Positions 9,585-18,655 of a stretch of DNA of 64,000 nucleotides are shown here, piece by piece. This stretch comes from Acidobacteriota bacterium (GTDB lineage: Bacteria > Acidobacteriota > Terriglobia > Acidiferrales > UBA7541), in the NCBI GenBank assembly GCA_013289585.1, contig JABCZR010000008.1, positions 62,001-126,000 on the forward strand, written 5' to 3'. Both the position numbers and the translations under genes were made by a program. Position 1 is the first letter of the stretch. The number at the start of each line of letters is the position of its first letter. The notes under the pieces are model-generated. The model saw nothing but the letters and a program-made list of their open reading frames with translations, was not told the DNA's origin and did not search any database.

Positions 9585-10067
9585 TCACTCACGATGGTTC
9601 GCCGCGCGATTTCTGGAAGGGCGTTTCGATCGCTTCCCGCCTTTTGAAGAGCGCCCGTTTTCCAGCAGAGCGCTGATGGCGCGGACAAATGCAAGACCAC
9701 TCGCGCGAAGTTCACTGATGCGGTGGCGCGCCACTTGTTCGAGCAGTTTTTCTCCACGGGGCAGGAGAGAGACCAGAACGCGCCTGCGATCGTCACGGCT
9801 GCGTGTCCTGCGAACATATCCATGCAGCTCCAGCCGGTCGATCAGTTCGACCGCGCTGTGATGCTTCAACGCCAGCCTATCGGCGAGCGCGCGGATGGTG
9901 GCCTCTTCTCCTTCGGGAAGGCCCCGGACCGCGAGCAGCAACAGGTATTGCTGCGGCTCCAGGCCCGCGGCGCGGGCCACGGAGTCTCCCTCACCGACAA
10001 ACTTGCGGATGAGGTAGCGCAGTTCCGCGAGCGCCGCGTACTCCGCGGAGGTGATCTCCTTTGACAT
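9585..10067 (-). CDS. MarR-family transcriptional regulator
   Basis: A 160-residue winged-helix repressor of the MarR type (EPQQYLLLLAVRGLPEGEEATIRALADRLALKHHSAVELIDRLELHGYV, then the DRRRVLVSLLPRGEKLLEQV wing). It lies first in a two-gene unit with the ClC gene. A perfect 10-bp inverted repeat with a 5-bp spacer lies just upstream of the ATG (10073-10097), the size expected for a MarR operator, so autoregulation of the operon is likely. The inducing ligand cannot be told from sequence. Confidence 0.94.
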   Translation of the reverse strand: MSKEITSAEYAALAELRYLIRKFVGEGDSVARAAGLEPQQYLLLLAVRGLPEGEEATIRALADRLALKHHSAVELIDRLELHGYVRRTRSRDDRRRVLVSLLPRGEKLLEQVARHRISELRASGLAFVRAISALLENGRSSKGGKRSKRPSRNRAANHRE

Positions 10068-10072
10068 TCAAT

Positions 10073-10097
10073 AAGTATATCGCACTACGATATACTT
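10073..10097. promoter_or_regulatory. Inverted-repeat operator of the marR-clc unit
   Basis: AAGTATATCG and CGATATACTT form perfect 10-bp arms around a 5-base spacer (CACTA). The site begins 6 bases upstream of the marR ATG, so a bound MarR dimer would cover the promoter or transcription start. Assignment to MarR is by position and geometry. Confidence 0.8.
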
Positions 10098-10148
10098 GGA
10101 CACTTTCCCGTTGAACTGAGCGATTTGATTAACCCCTGGCTATCTACG

Positions 10149-10173
10149 TCGGCTTCTGCCGATTTCTTTTTTT
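10149..10173 (+). terminator. Short terminator-like hairpin
   Basis: TCGGC-TTCT-GCCGA followed by TTTCTTTTTTT. The stem is only 5 bp. No plus-strand gene ends here, so it could be an attenuator ahead of the zinc-ribbon gene or chance. Confidence 0.35.
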
Positions 10174-10221
10174 CTCGGGAGGTAACTCTGATAAACTACT
10201 TATATTATTAAGAGGGATAAC

Positions 10222-10569
10222 ATGGGTAACTCAATCTGTCCTCGCTGTCACCAAGCCCTTTCTACTCCTCCTTTAATGAATTTGCAGGAATGGTCAAGTT
10301 TTGTCTGCCCCAGTTGCAGAGCGAGGCTCCGACAAAAATCTACGTTGCGATCGAACCATCTTTTACTTTTCGGACTCTCCCTCGCAAGCCTTGGGGGATT
10401 CCACTTCGCACCGCGATGGCTAAAACTACTCTTCATCGTTCTCGGGTTGGTTTCTTACCTCGCAGCTTTTGTAATTTTGCTCTTCGAAGCTCGGAGTCCT
10501 GAACTGCAGCTTAAGAAGCCTTTGCCCAAGCCGGAAATTGTTCTTAACCTGAACAACCTTAACAATTAG
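10222..10569 (+). CDS. Small zinc-ribbon membrane protein, function unknown
   Basis: A 115-residue protein: an N-terminal zinc ribbon (CPRC at 6-9 and CPSC around 29-32), a short basic stretch, then two hydrophobic helices (LLLFGLSLASLGGF and LLFIVLGLVSYLAAFVILLF), and a proline/asparagine-rich tail. GAGGG lies 7 bases before the ATG. The gene and its upstream 120 bases are more AT-rich than the surroundings, which may indicate acquisition or a strong promoter region. Not recognised as a named family; a membrane-tethered zinc-ribbon regulator or assembly factor would fit the architecture. Confidence 0.75.
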   Translation: MGNSICPRCHQALSTPPLMNLQEWSSFVCPSCRARLRQKSTLRSNHLLLFGLSLASLGGFHFAPRWLKLLFIVLGLVSYLAAFVILLFEARSPELQLKKPLPKPEIVLNLNNLNN

Positions 10570-10601
10570 CATTTGGGCGCCAAAGCCGCCTCTAGGCGTG
10601 A

Positions 10602-11063
10602 CTACAGTTGTTTGCGGAAGGACTTCTGCGTCTTGTAGTGCTCGTAGCCGTTTCGTTCGTAGAATTTGTGCGCGCGCTCGCGGTTCACGTTCGAACGTAC
10701 CGACATGCCCTTGCAGCCATGCTTGCGGGCCCAATCTTCTGCGGCGGTCAGCAACCTGGCGCCCGCGCCGAGGCTTCTCTTCCCATCCGCCACAATGAGG
10801 GTGTTCACTTCCGCGCGAATCTCCACTTCGAGCAGCGGCTGCTTGCTTACGTGCAGCCAGCCGATCACGCCATTCGTTGGGGATTCCGCAACAAACACAG
10901 CGTGATCTGAAGCAGGTTTTATGCGTCGCAATCGCTCGCGGATCTGGGCCGCCGTTGCCGGATACCCGAGCTGTCCGCTAAGTTCCGCGAGTTGCGGGGC
11001 ATCGCCGCTCTTCGCGCGCCGGATCTTCAGTTCGTTCCTGTTTGCGTTTGCCAACTGTATCAA
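10602..11063 (-). CDS. GNAT-family N-acetyltransferase
   Basis: A 153-residue acetyltransferase of the GNAT fold: N-terminal LKIRRAKSGDAPQLAELSGQLGYP, the acetyl-CoA loop region around GKRSLGAGARLLTAAEDWARKHGCKGMSVRSN, and the family's end RAHKFYERNGYEHYKTQKSFRK. The substrate is unknown. The ATG overlaps the stop of the upstream AlkD-like gene by 4 bases, so the two are translationally coupled. Confidence 0.92.
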   Translation of the reverse strand: MIQLANANRNELKIRRAKSGDAPQLAELSGQLGYPATAAQIRERLRRIKPASDHAVFVAESPTNGVIGWLHVSKQPLLEVEIRAEVNTLIVADGKRSLGAGARLLTAAEDWARKHGCKGMSVRSNVNRERAHKFYERNGYEHYKTQKSFRKQL

Positions 11064-11758
11064 ACCGCCTTTCGCCGAAGCCGCGCTTGCACGGCGTCGC
11101 TCCTCAGTTCGCGCAGCGCATCCGCCGCGATCCAGCGCGCCGCTCGTGAATCCTGCTTTCTGATTCTTTCCGCCGCTTGGATGGCTTCCCGGTTCAACCG
11201 AAGATTTCGCTTCCCAATATTTCGCAAGGTCCAGTTGACCGCTTTTCTTACGAAGTTGCGTTCATCGTGCGCTTCGCGTTCGATCACTCGCAAGAATTGT
11301 AAAAATCGCGCGTCCGAAGCCACCTTGTCCTTATAACTCAAGTACGCCACCAGTGAAAAACCCGCGCGCTTCTCAAATTCCTCGCTGCGCCTGCTCCATT
11401 CCGCCGCCTTCTTCCAGGCGAACTTCGTGTGAGCGTAAAGATAGCAGCACGCCGCATCCACAATATCCCAGGAATTGAAATCGCAAGCCCAACGCTCCAT
11501 TTCCGCGGCGGTGATTCTCTCCGGTTCGCCGATGAATGTGGCAAGGATACGAGCCTCGTGAATGCCCGTCGTCCAAAGCTCTTGCGCGAGACGGTGATCT
11601 TTTCCAATATGCTTCGCGAATTTGTGTAGCACGGGCGAGGAGACTCCGTACGCTTTTGGGACATGCACACCAAAGTAGGCCATCTTCGCGCGAACTTTCG
11701 GATCGGCTAGCCCCTTCAGCTCGCGCAACACAGCCTCTTTCGTCCATTGGCGAGCCAT
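11060..11758 (-). CDS. AlkD-like DNA alkylation repair protein
   Basis: A 232-residue all-helical protein of the AlkD/ALK-HEAT group, which removes alkylated bases without base flipping. Conserved stretches are VHVPKAYGVSSPVLHKFAKHIGKDHRLAQELWTTGIHEARILATFIG, EMERWACDFNSWDIVDAACCYLY and NFVRKAVNWTLRNIGKRN. I start at ATG 11758 (MARQWTKEAVL), since the 22 residues upstream are unconserved and would overlap dtd. The gene is coupled to the acetyltransferase downstream and lies 19 bases after dtd, with mutM further up: a compact run of DNA-repair and quality-control genes. Confidence 0.9.
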   Translation of the reverse strand: MARQWTKEAVLRELKGLADPKVRAKMAYFGVHVPKAYGVSSPVLHKFAKHIGKDHRLAQELWTTGIHEARILATFIGEPERITAAEMERWACDFNSWDIVDAACCYLYAHTKFAWKKAAEWSRRSEEFEKRAGFSLVAYLSYKDKVASDARFLQFLRVIEREAHDERNFVRKAVNWTLRNIGKRNLRLNREAIQAAERIRKQDSRAARWIAADALRELRSDAVQARLRRKAV

Positions 11759-11777
11759 CGTTCGGGGATGGCTCTGC

Positions 11778-12227
11778 CTAGAACGTTTTGTCGGAGTCGA
11801 GGAGGATCGTGACCGGGCCTTCATTGACCAGCCCCACGGACATCATGGTTTGAAAAATTCCCGTCGCCACGGTGACGCCAAGAGCGCGGAGCGCCGCGCA
11901 AAACCCTTCGTATAAAGCTTTCGCCAGCTCCGGAGGCGCCGCCGCGATGAAGCTCGGCCGCCGCTGCCCGCGCGCATCGCCATAAAGTGTGAATTGCGAA
12001 ACCACCAGCGCGCTGCCCTTCACATCCAGCAGCGACCGGTTCATCTTACCTTGGTCGTCTTCAAAGATTCGCAGGTTGCTGACTTTCTCGGCCATTGAGA
12101 CTGCGACGGCCGAGGTATCTTCCCGGCCGACGCCAAGTAAAATCATCAGCCCCGCGCCGATCTCGCCCGTGACGCGTTCTTCCACCGTCACGCGCGCCCG
12201 GCTCACTCTCTGGAGTACTGCGCGCAT
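11778..12227 (-). CDS. dtd: D-aminoacyl-tRNA deacylase
   Basis: DTD hydrolyses D-aminoacyl-tRNAs (and glycyl-tRNA-Ala), keeping D-residues out of proteins. The 149-residue chain has full family length and both active-site motifs: SQFTLYGD around residues 77-84 and the cross-subunit Gly-cisPro motif NEGPVT near residue 137. It starts at ATG 12227 with [15 protein letters not shown], typical of the family, and lies 9 bases after the mutM stop. Confidence 0.96.
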   Translation of the reverse strand: MRAVLQRVSRARVTVEERVTGEIGAGLMILLGVGREDTSAVAVSMAEKVSNLRIFEDDQGKMNRSLLDVKGSALVVSQFTLYGDARGQRRPSFIAAAPPELAKALYEGFCAALRALGVTVATGIFQTMMSVGLVNEGPVTILLDSDKTF

Positions 12228-12236
12228 GCCGCTAGC

Positions 12237-13142
12237 CTAGTTATCTCTCTTTCGTTTTGCTCTCGGCAATGGCAATACCGCAAATCCACGCGGCGCTGGC
12301 TGGCATTTCGGACAAAAATAACTGCTGCGCCCCGCTACAATCCCGCGCCGGATCGTAGCCTTGCACCGGTAACACCCCTTGCCTTCGCGGCCGTAAGCCC
12401 GATGGTGCCGCTGATACTCCCCCGGCTCGCCCTCCGCGTCAAGAAAATCGGAAATCGAGGACCCGCGCATCACGATGGCTTTCTGCAGAATTTCTTGCAG
12501 CACGCGGCGTAGCGTCTCCGCTTGTTTCGCGTTCAGCCGGCCGCCCAAACGAGCCGGATGAATTTTTGCTCGCCACAAGCTCTCGTCGGCGTAGATATTG
12601 CCCACGCCACGGAGCACGGACTGGTCCAGCAGCAACGCCTTGATCCGCGCGCGGCGTCCTCGAATCCGGCTCGCGAATTCCTCGGTGCTCACCTCCAGTG
12701 GATCGGCACCGAATCCCAGCAGTTCTTCTGCGAGCGGCGCTTCCGTCAGATATGCGATGCGCCCAAAGCGCCGCGCATCCACGTAACGCAGCTCGCGGCC
12801 ATCATCGAGCAGCAAGCAAACATGCGTGTGCTTTTCGCGGGGTTGCTCCGCAGGGCTCGGGGCGATCTGCCCGGTCATACCGAGGTGTACCAGCAGCGAC
12901 GCTGGAACCGCATCGCCATTCGAAGGAATTCGCCCTGCCGACGCTGCCGCGGAAAGCCGCAGCAGCATGAATTTTCCATAGCGCTCGACGGCCTCGATCT
13001 GCCGCCCCGGAAGGTGCTCCTCCAGCGCCGCGGGATCATCAATGAAATCCGTTTTCCCAAGCGACACGGAGACGATCCGCCGCCCGAGAATCACTCGCCG
13101 CAATCCGCGCGCTACCGTTTCGACTTCAGGAAGTTCGGGCAT
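12237..13142 (-). CDS. mutM: Formamidopyrimidine-DNA glycosylase (Fpg/MutM)
   Basis: A bifunctional glycosylase/AP lyase that removes 8-oxoguanine and formamidopyrimidines. The start at ATG 13142 yields MPELPEVETVARGLRR, whose Pro2 is the catalytic nucleophile and Glu3 the general acid. The H2TH region (LLDQSVLRGVGNIYADESLWRAKIHP) and a C-terminal zinc finger with CYRCK and YFCPKCQ are intact. Length 301 residues. First of the mutM-dtd-AlkD-GNAT run. Confidence 0.96.
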   Translation of the reverse strand: MPELPEVETVARGLRRVILGRRIVSVSLGKTDFIDDPAALEEHLPGRQIEAVERYGKFMLLRLSAAASAGRIPSNGDAVPASLLVHLGMTGQIAPSPAEQPREKHTHVCLLLDDGRELRYVDARRFGRIAYLTEAPLAEELLGFGADPLEVSTEEFASRIRGRRARIKALLLDQSVLRGVGNIYADESLWRAKIHPARLGGRLNAKQAETLRRVLQEILQKAIVMRGSSISDFLDAEGEPGEYQRHHRAYGREGKGCYRCKATIRRGIVAGRSSYFCPKCQPAPRGFAVLPLPRAKRKRDN

Positions 13143-13281
13143 AGGAGGACCGAGATCCCAAAGTAACACACACTTGAACTCAACGCTGCTCGTATAGTGA
13201 GGTGATCTCCGGAAATTGACGGACTTCTTTGCGAGACTTTCAAAAAAAAACGAAAAGCTCCTGGATCAACCTCGATATAGC

Positions 13282-13309
13282 GGGGCGCAACGATGCCGCG
13301 CCCCTACAA
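13282..13309 (-). repeat. GTAG-headed palindrome, type 4, copy 1
   Basis: Stem GGGGCGC / GCGCCCC (7 bp) around 9 bases. Read on the minus strand it begins TGTAGGGGCGCGGCAT. A second, degenerate copy with the same 16-base head lies at 29226. It sits in the gap after the tricorn gene and could double as a transcript-end hairpin. Confidence 0.75.
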
Positions 13310-13325
13310 AATAAATCGAGCTTTG

Positions 13326-16300
13326 CTACTTTTTCTGATAATTCGGATACGGCGGATGATCCGGAATCACCACGGGATTCTTCTTCAACGCTTCCATGGT
13401 GACTTCCACTGCCTTTTCGAGTTGCCGGTCGTGCCCCGCCGCAACGGACGCCGGATCATTTTCCACTTCAATGTCCGGCGCAATCCCGTGGTTTTCCACT
13501 TCCCATTCGCCCTTCAACCCGTAGATGGCAACGCGCGGCGCCGTCACGAATCCACCGTCAAGAAGCACCGGATAGCCATAAATCCCGACCAGCCCGCCCC
13601 AGGTGCGCGTGCCAACGAGCGGCCCGATCTTGTCCTGCTTGAACATCCACGGCAGCGCGTCCCCGCCGGACCCGGACATTTCGTTGATGACCATAGTCTT
13701 CGGCCCATAGATTTGCGACAGCGGGGAGCAGAACGCTTCGCCTTCCCGCGAGATCGCGCAATTCCGCAGCGGCCGCTTCAGCATGTCAATGATGTAGTCC
13801 GCCACTTCGCCGCCGTGATTGTAGCGTTCATCAATCACCGCGCCCTGCTTACCCACCTGCGCGAAATAAAACCGGTTGAAATTGAGGTACCCGCCGACGT
13901 TCGTGTCCGGAACGTGCACGTACGCCAGCTTTCCTCCGCTCAGCTCATCCACTTTCCTCCGGCTGTCCTCTTCCCAGGCGCGGTTGCGTAACGGAAATTC
14001 GCTGGGCAACGGAACTACGGTTACCACTCGCGCGTCTTTGCCGTCCGCGTTCGGTCCCACTTTGATTTTGATCTGTTTGCCCGCCGTGTTCTCAAAGAAG
14101 CTGTAGACCTCCGCCGGCGGCCGAACCTCACGTCCTTCCACTTCCAGCAGATACTCTCCTGCCTTTACATCCACTCCCGGCTGCGTCAGCGGCGCGAGCA
14201 GATCCGGGTTCCAGTTCTCGCCGTTGTACACGCGTGCGAACCGGTAGCGGCCATTTTCGATTTTGTAATCGGCCCCGAGCAACCCGCCACGCACCCGTTT
14301 CGCCTGCGGAATGTCGCCCCCGCCGATGAACATGTGGCCGATGGTGACTTCTCCCAGCATTTCATCGAAGAGATAGTTCAGGTCCGCGCGCCCTCCGAGG
14401 CCTTTCAGGTAAGGCGAGTATTTCTTCTCCATGGCCGAAATGTTCAGCCCATGATGATTCGGGTCGTAAAGGAAATCGCGTTCGATGCGCCAGACTTCGT
14501 GGTACATCTGATTCCATTCCGCGCGCGGTTCGGAGTAGACTTCCATCCCGTCGATCTTCAACGCGCCGTCGCCCGGCTTTACAACGACGGCGGTTCCGGT
14601 AATGAACCAGCCCGGCCCTTGCCGGTACAAAACTTTCTCGCCATTCGCGGAAACTACGAATCCATTGATTCCGCCGACAAACGGCTCGGTCTTCCGCGTG
14701 GTTAGATCAAATTTCGAAACACTCGCAGGCGTCGGTTCACCGAATCGCGGGACGTCCACGACTTCGGAAAGGAACAGCGTTCCCGCCTTTCCCGCATCCA
14801 GGCCCACATAATTCGCACGCTTGATCGGCAGCGCGACGATCCGCTGACCAATCCCATCCAGGTCAATGGTGACTTTAACGGCCTCGTCTTTCTTCTCGCC
14901 TTCCTTCCCCTTCTCGGCTTCTTTGCCTTTATCAGCATCTTTGTTCTTGTCTGCTTCTTTGCCCTTGTCACTGCCCGCGGAATCCTTTTTCTCTTCGGCC
15001 GCTTTTTCCTCGTCGCTTTGCGGCTCTACGGGTGAAGCATCGCCCTTCTTCAGAACTGCCGCGTAAACATTGCGCAGCACCGGATGCTGGTAGCTCGAAA
15101 GATCGAGCCATCCCGCCGAAAGCCCCACGTCTGTGCTGACCGCAAAAAACAGATATTTTCCGCCCTTGTCGAACACCGGATAGCGCGCATCGCTGATCCC
15201 GTCCGTGATCTGCGAAGCCTTCGCGGTTTCCAGCGAATACACAAAAATGGCGCGCTGATGATTTTCAAGAAGCTTTGCAAACGTGAGCCATTTGCTGTCT
15301 GGCGACCACGCCTCATTGAAAGCAGAGGTTGGATCGTCGTAGCGATCCGTCGTCACTTTCACGGGCACGCCCTTCTCCACATCCACGTACCACAAGTTCA
15401 GCCTTTTGTCCGTGTACGCGATTTTCTTGCTGTCCGGCGACCACACCGGGCCATAGAAATACGATGGCGGATTGCCTAGATTAATTTTCTTCACCGCTCC
15501 CGAACCCGCCTGATCCCTAATGTGCAGCGCGTATTCGCCGGATTCATCCGAAAAATAGGCGATCGATTTGCCGTCGGGCGACCATGCCGGATCACGCTCC
15601 GCCACGCCCGCCGTACGCGTCAGGTTTCGAACGTCGCCCTTTTCTCCCGGAACGGTGAAAATCTCGCCGCGCGCTTCGAACACCGCGCGCGCCCCGGTCG
15701 GCGATATCGCCGCGTTCTGAATCTTGTCGCCAACTTTTTCGTAGTGCGGCCGTGTCGCAGGCAAATCGCCCGCAATCCGAATGTTCACTTTCTTCGATTG
15801 CCCACTCTCCGGATCAAATAAATAAATCCCGCCGAATTGTTCATAGACCAGCGTGTCCGTCCCCGCGGACAACGACTTGAAATCCAATCCCTTGTTTTCG
15901 ACAGCCTGCTTGACCGTTTTCGATTTCGTGTCATAGGCGAAAAGGCTTACAGGCCCGTTGCGGTCCGAAAGAAAATAGACCGTGTCGCCGAACCACACCG
16001 GATGCGCGTCATTCGAATTCTCTCGCGGCACTCTTTCCAGCGCCAGGTCGCTCAGCCGCACAATATAGATTGGCGTGGTCTGCCCGCCGCGATACCGCTT
16101 CCAGGACGTCTGCCAGATTTCGTTTGGCACATACGCGATGCGCGCGGCGTCGGGCGAGAACCACGCCTCTTCTCCGCGCCACATCGGCAGAACTTCCGCC
16201 GGGCCGCCTTCCGCGGGAACGGTGTACAAACGGTCGAAGTCCGCATAGGAATCGCGCGGCGAATGGAAAAGCACGCGCTTGCCGTCCGGCGTCCATCCCA

Positions 16301-16637
16301 CCGCAATATCCGGCGCGGGATGCCACGTCAGCCTGCGCGGTTCGCCGCCCTCCGCAGGCATCACAAACACATCCGCGTTCCCGTCGTATTGCGCTGTGAA
16401 AGCAATCCACTTGCCGTCCGGCGAGAAAACCGGTAATCCTTCGTGTCCGCCCGTCGTCAGTTGCCGCGCATCGCCGCCCTCGCGAGGCACGCTCCAGAGG
16501 TACCCGCCATAGGCAAAAACCACTTGCGTCCGGCTCACCGTCGGCGAATGCGCCAGCAACAGCGTTTCTTCCGCAGCGCGGGAAGCGCCCGCGAGGCCCA
16601 GCAAGACACCCATCAGGATCGCCATTCGAAAGCGCAT
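13326..16637 (-). CDS. Tricorn-type S41 family peptidase with beta-propeller
   Basis: A 1103-residue exported protease. A signal peptide (MAILMGVLLGLAGASRAA) is followed by beta-propeller repeats of the TolB/WD40-like PD40 type (VFSPDGKWIAFTAQ, WSPDGKSIAYFSD, WSPDSKKIAYTD). A Lys/Glu/Asp-rich low-complexity linker lies near residues 540-585. Then come a PDZ region and the S41 tail-specific protease domain with the Ser motif MSGSGGD at about 987-993 and ENHGIAPDIEVENDP near the end. Tricorn proteins degrade peptides, with the propeller gating access. The gene stands alone, between a palindrome downstream and a short gap upstream. Confidence 0.93.
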   Translation of the reverse strand: MRFRMAILMGVLLGLAGASRAAEETLLLAHSPTVSRTQVVFAYGGYLWSVPREGGDARQLTTGGHEGLPVFSPDGKWIAFTAQYDGNADVFVMPAEGGEPRRLTWHPAPDIAVGWTPDGKRVLFHSPRDSYADFDRLYTVPAEGGPAEVLPMWRGEEAWFSPDAARIAYVPNEIWQTSWKRYRGGQTTPIYIVRLSDLALERVPRENSNDAHPVWFGDTVYFLSDRNGPVSLFAYDTKSKTVKQAVENKGLDFKSLSAGTDTLVYEQFGGIYLFDPESGQSKKVNIRIAGDLPATRPHYEKVGDKIQNAAISPTGARAVFEARGEIFTVPGEKGDVRNLTRTAGVAERDPAWSPDGKSIAYFSDESGEYALHIRDQAGSGAVKKINLGNPPSYFYGPVWSPDSKKIAYTDKRLNLWYVDVEKGVPVKVTTDRYDDPTSAFNEAWSPDSKWLTFAKLLENHQRAIFVYSLETAKASQITDGISDARYPVFDKGGKYLFFAVSTDVGLSAGWLDLSSYQHPVLRNVYAAVLKKGDASPVEPQSDEEKAAEEKKDSAGSDKGKEADKNKDADKGKEAEKGKEGEKKDEAVKVTIDLDGIGQRIVALPIKRANYVGLDAGKAGTLFLSEVVDVPRFGEPTPASVSKFDLTTRKTEPFVGGINGFVVSANGEKVLYRQGPGWFITGTAVVVKPGDGALKIDGMEVYSEPRAEWNQMYHEVWRIERDFLYDPNHHGLNISAMEKKYSPYLKGLGGRADLNYLFDEMLGEVTIGHMFIGGGDIPQAKRVRGGLLGADYKIENGRYRFARVYNGENWNPDLLAPLTQPGVDVKAGEYLLEVEGREVRPPAEVYSFFENTAGKQIKIKVGPNADGKDARVVTVVPLPSEFPLRNRAWEEDSRRKVDELSGGKLAYVHVPDTNVGGYLNFNRFYFAQVGKQGAVIDERYNHGGEVADYIIDMLKRPLRNCAISREGEAFCSPLSQIYGPKTMVINEMSGSGGDALPWMFKQDKIGPLVGTRTWGGLVGIYGYPVLLDGGFVTAPRVAIYGLKGEWEVENHGIAPDIEVENDPASVAAGHDRQLEKAVEVTMEALKKNPVVIPDHPPYPNYQKK

Positions 16638-16674
16638 GCTTCCTCCCTAAAACAAGATAAACGAGATGAAATCG

Positions 16675-16800
16675 TTAGCTAGAATCGACCCGAATTCCCG
16701 CGGCGCACCAGCTCTTCAGCGCCGTACGATCTGCATGTACCCACCACGGCACAGAACCATCCCAGTAAGACGGATGAACCGCGAAAAATGTTTGCAAAAA
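16675..16800 (-). other. Possible short ORF or gene remnant
   Basis: Just past the cyclase stop, one minus-strand frame reads LRDFLQTFFAVHPSYWDG then SVPWWVHADRTALKSWC and ends IRVDSS-stop. The Trp-rich, protein-like composition suggests a remnant or a very small gene starting at a TTG, but no ribosome site or known domain is evident. Confidence 0.25.
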
Positions 16801-16810
16801 ATCGCGCAAT

Positions 16811-17617
16811 CTAAGGCAGGAGCGCGAAGACCCGGACCGGCCCCCCCGAGCCTCCCTCCAGCTTGATCGGCGCCACAATCAGAAACGCGCCAGTCTCCGG
16901 CAGTTCGCTCAAGTCCGCCAGGTTTTCCAGGTGATACAAGCCCGTGCCCAGCGTCAAATGATGCACCGCGAAATCACCCGAGGCCCCGAAATCAATGCTC
17001 AGCGTGTCGCATCCCAGGCCGCTCACTTTTCTTTCGATCAATAATTTTGCCGCTTCCGTTGAAAAACCAGGAAAATGCATTTTTCCTTGGCCATCCTGGT
17101 TGCGATAACGCTTCACATCCGGCCATCGCGAAGACCAGCCCGTTCGCAGTAGCACGATAGCCCCTTCCTGAATCCGTCCGTGCTTTTTCTCCCACGCTTC
17201 CACGAAAGCTGCGGGAACCTGATAATCTGCGTCCTTCGCGCTTTCCGCGCGCACATCCAACACCACCGCCGGGCCCATCAGTTTCTTTGCGGGAATCTGG
17301 TCTACCGTGATTTGTCCCGGCGGAAAATGCGCCGGCGCATCCATATGCGTTCCGTAATGTTCCAGCATCCAGAAACTTCTCGTGAAGTAGCCGTTCTTCT
17401 CAATCGTGGCGTTCACTTTTGCTTCGAAAAATTTCTCATCACCCGGCCAGGGCACCAGTTTGTCGCTGATGGCGTAAGTCAGGTCCACCACCCGCGTTTT
17501 TCCGGATGGAACCCCTTCGAGCATGGCGTCTCCGCGCGGATTTTGCGGATAAAGAGTCATGAATGCAAAAACACAACTGGCGATAACTCCGGAGCGGCCC
17601 ACGGCGCTCATTTCCAA
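16811..17617 (-). CDS. Cyclase-family metal hydrolase, probably exported
   Basis: A 268-residue member of the kynurenine-formamidase-like cyclase family. The metal-binding signature is YGTHMDAPAHF around residues 108-118 (family consensus HGTHxDxPxHF), with TGWSSRWPDVKRYRN, FPGFSTEAAKLLIERKVSGLGCDTLSIDFG and a final HHLTLGTGLYHLENL. The N-terminus (SGVIASCVFAFMTLYP) is hydrophobic and may be a signal peptide. No tryptophan-pathway gene is nearby, so the substrate is unknown. The EVE gene lies 13 bases upstream on the same strand. Confidence 0.9.
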   Translation of the reverse strand: MEMSAVGRSGVIASCVFAFMTLYPQNPRGDAMLEGVPSGKTRVVDLTYAISDKLVPWPGDEKFFEAKVNATIEKNGYFTRSFWMLEHYGTHMDAPAHFPPGQITVDQIPAKKLMGPAVVLDVRAESAKDADYQVPAAFVEAWEKKHGRIQEGAIVLLRTGWSSRWPDVKRYRNQDGQGKMHFPGFSTEAAKLLIERKVSGLGCDTLSIDFGASGDFAVHHLTLGTGLYHLENLADLSELPETGAFLIVAPIKLEGGSGGPVRVFALLP

Positions 17618-17630
17618 CCCCCATTCCTTT

Positions 17631-18089
17631 TTATGGCAGCGGGATGCCCGGCGTCGCGATGATCCCGGCCATGCGCAGGATTTCCTGGTACTCCGTGTCG
17701 CTGATCATGGTGACGATCAAGCGTACGTTCTTCAACAATTTCATTTTCTTCAGCGCGGGATTGGCGCGGAGTTCCGCCAGGGTGACCTGCCTTGGAAGCT
17801 TTTCGAACGCGCGCAAGTCCGCAACCAGATTTTTCTCTTTGCGATCGTGGGGATCGGGGTAGGGATCGCGCGTAATCTCCGCAATCGAATAGAGCGTCCG
17901 TTCCGGCGCGGAATGGTAGCACAGCACGCGGTCGCCCTTGCGCACCTGTTTCAGTGCGCGGATCGCGTCGGGTTTCGAAGCGGCACCATGCCACATCTCC
18001 TTGCCCTTAACGAAGAGTGTGTCCCAGTGATAGTGGTGGGGGTCGGCGGTAAAGATCCAGTAGTGGCGTTGCGCAGTCGGAGTCGACAT
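17631..18089 (-). CDS. EVE domain protein
   Basis: A 152-residue single EVE domain (PUA-like fold, thought to bind modified nucleic acid bases). Matching features are the N-terminal YWIFTADPHHYHWDTLF, MWHGAASKPDAIRALKQVRKGDRVLCYHS, SIAEITRDPYPDP and the C-terminal MKLLKNVRLIVTMISDTEYQEILRMAG. No restriction or defence genes are adjacent, so a housekeeping RNA role is possible. The 160 bases upstream are AT-rich and contain no other gene. Confidence 0.92.
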   Translation of the reverse strand: MSTPTAQRHYWIFTADPHHYHWDTLFVKGKEMWHGAASKPDAIRALKQVRKGDRVLCYHSAPERTLYSIAEITRDPYPDPHDRKEKNLVADLRAFEKLPRQVTLAELRANPALKKMKLLKNVRLIVTMISDTEYQEILRMAGIIATPGIPLP

Positions 18090-18250
18090 CGATTCTTGGA
18101 GTCGGCAGCAATATACACGCTGGCATCCAAAAAGCGAAACAAAATATGAGGGTTAGCTGATACTTGAGGTGGGAAAGGTGTAGGAGCGCAACTGGCAATA
18201 TTTCGTCTAAATCTAAATATTTATATTATTTTCAATGGCTTACGGTATAT

Positions 18251-18556
18251 CTATCCAACATCGACAAAAATGTCTTCTCCCCTGATCTCCACAGGGTAAC
18301 AATCCACCCCAACCGTCGGGTTCTGGGTTACTTTGCCGGTAGTCACGTTGTACTGCCACCCGTGCCAGGGGCAAGTCACGATGCTCCCATCCAAAACCCC
18401 CTGGCCCAGCGGCCCGCCCCGGTGCAGGCACGTATTGTTAATTGCGTAGAATTTGCCCCCAACATTCGCCACGGCAATCGCCTTGCCCTCCACCTGAAAC
18501 TCCCGGATCGTCCCTGGAGTAATCTCATTCGTCTTCGCCGTCCGCGCCATCGCCAT
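18251..18556 (-). CDS. Rieske [2Fe-2S] ferredoxin-like protein
   Basis: A 101-residue Rieske protein with both cluster motifs intact: CLHRGGPL (residues ~43-50) and CPWHGWQYN (~62-70), which place two Cys and two His ligands. It has no membrane anchor, so it resembles the small soluble ferredoxins of dioxygenase systems or nitrite reductase small subunits. It lies about 100 bases downstream of nuoB on the same strand across a pyrimidine-rich gap. The electron partner is unknown. Confidence 0.93.
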   Translation of the reverse strand: MAMARTAKTNEITPGTIREFQVEGKAIAVANVGGKFYAINNTCLHRGGPLGQGVLDGSIVTCPWHGWQYNVTTGKVTQNPTVGVDCYPVEIRGEDIFVDVG

Positions 18557-18655
18557 CTTTTCGTCTCTCCCGTTTATTTCTCTCCGCTCTCTGTGTTCTC
18601 TGCGACCTCTGTGTTAAGTCCTTTCTTCCTTTACTTCCTCTACTTCCTTGGCTTC

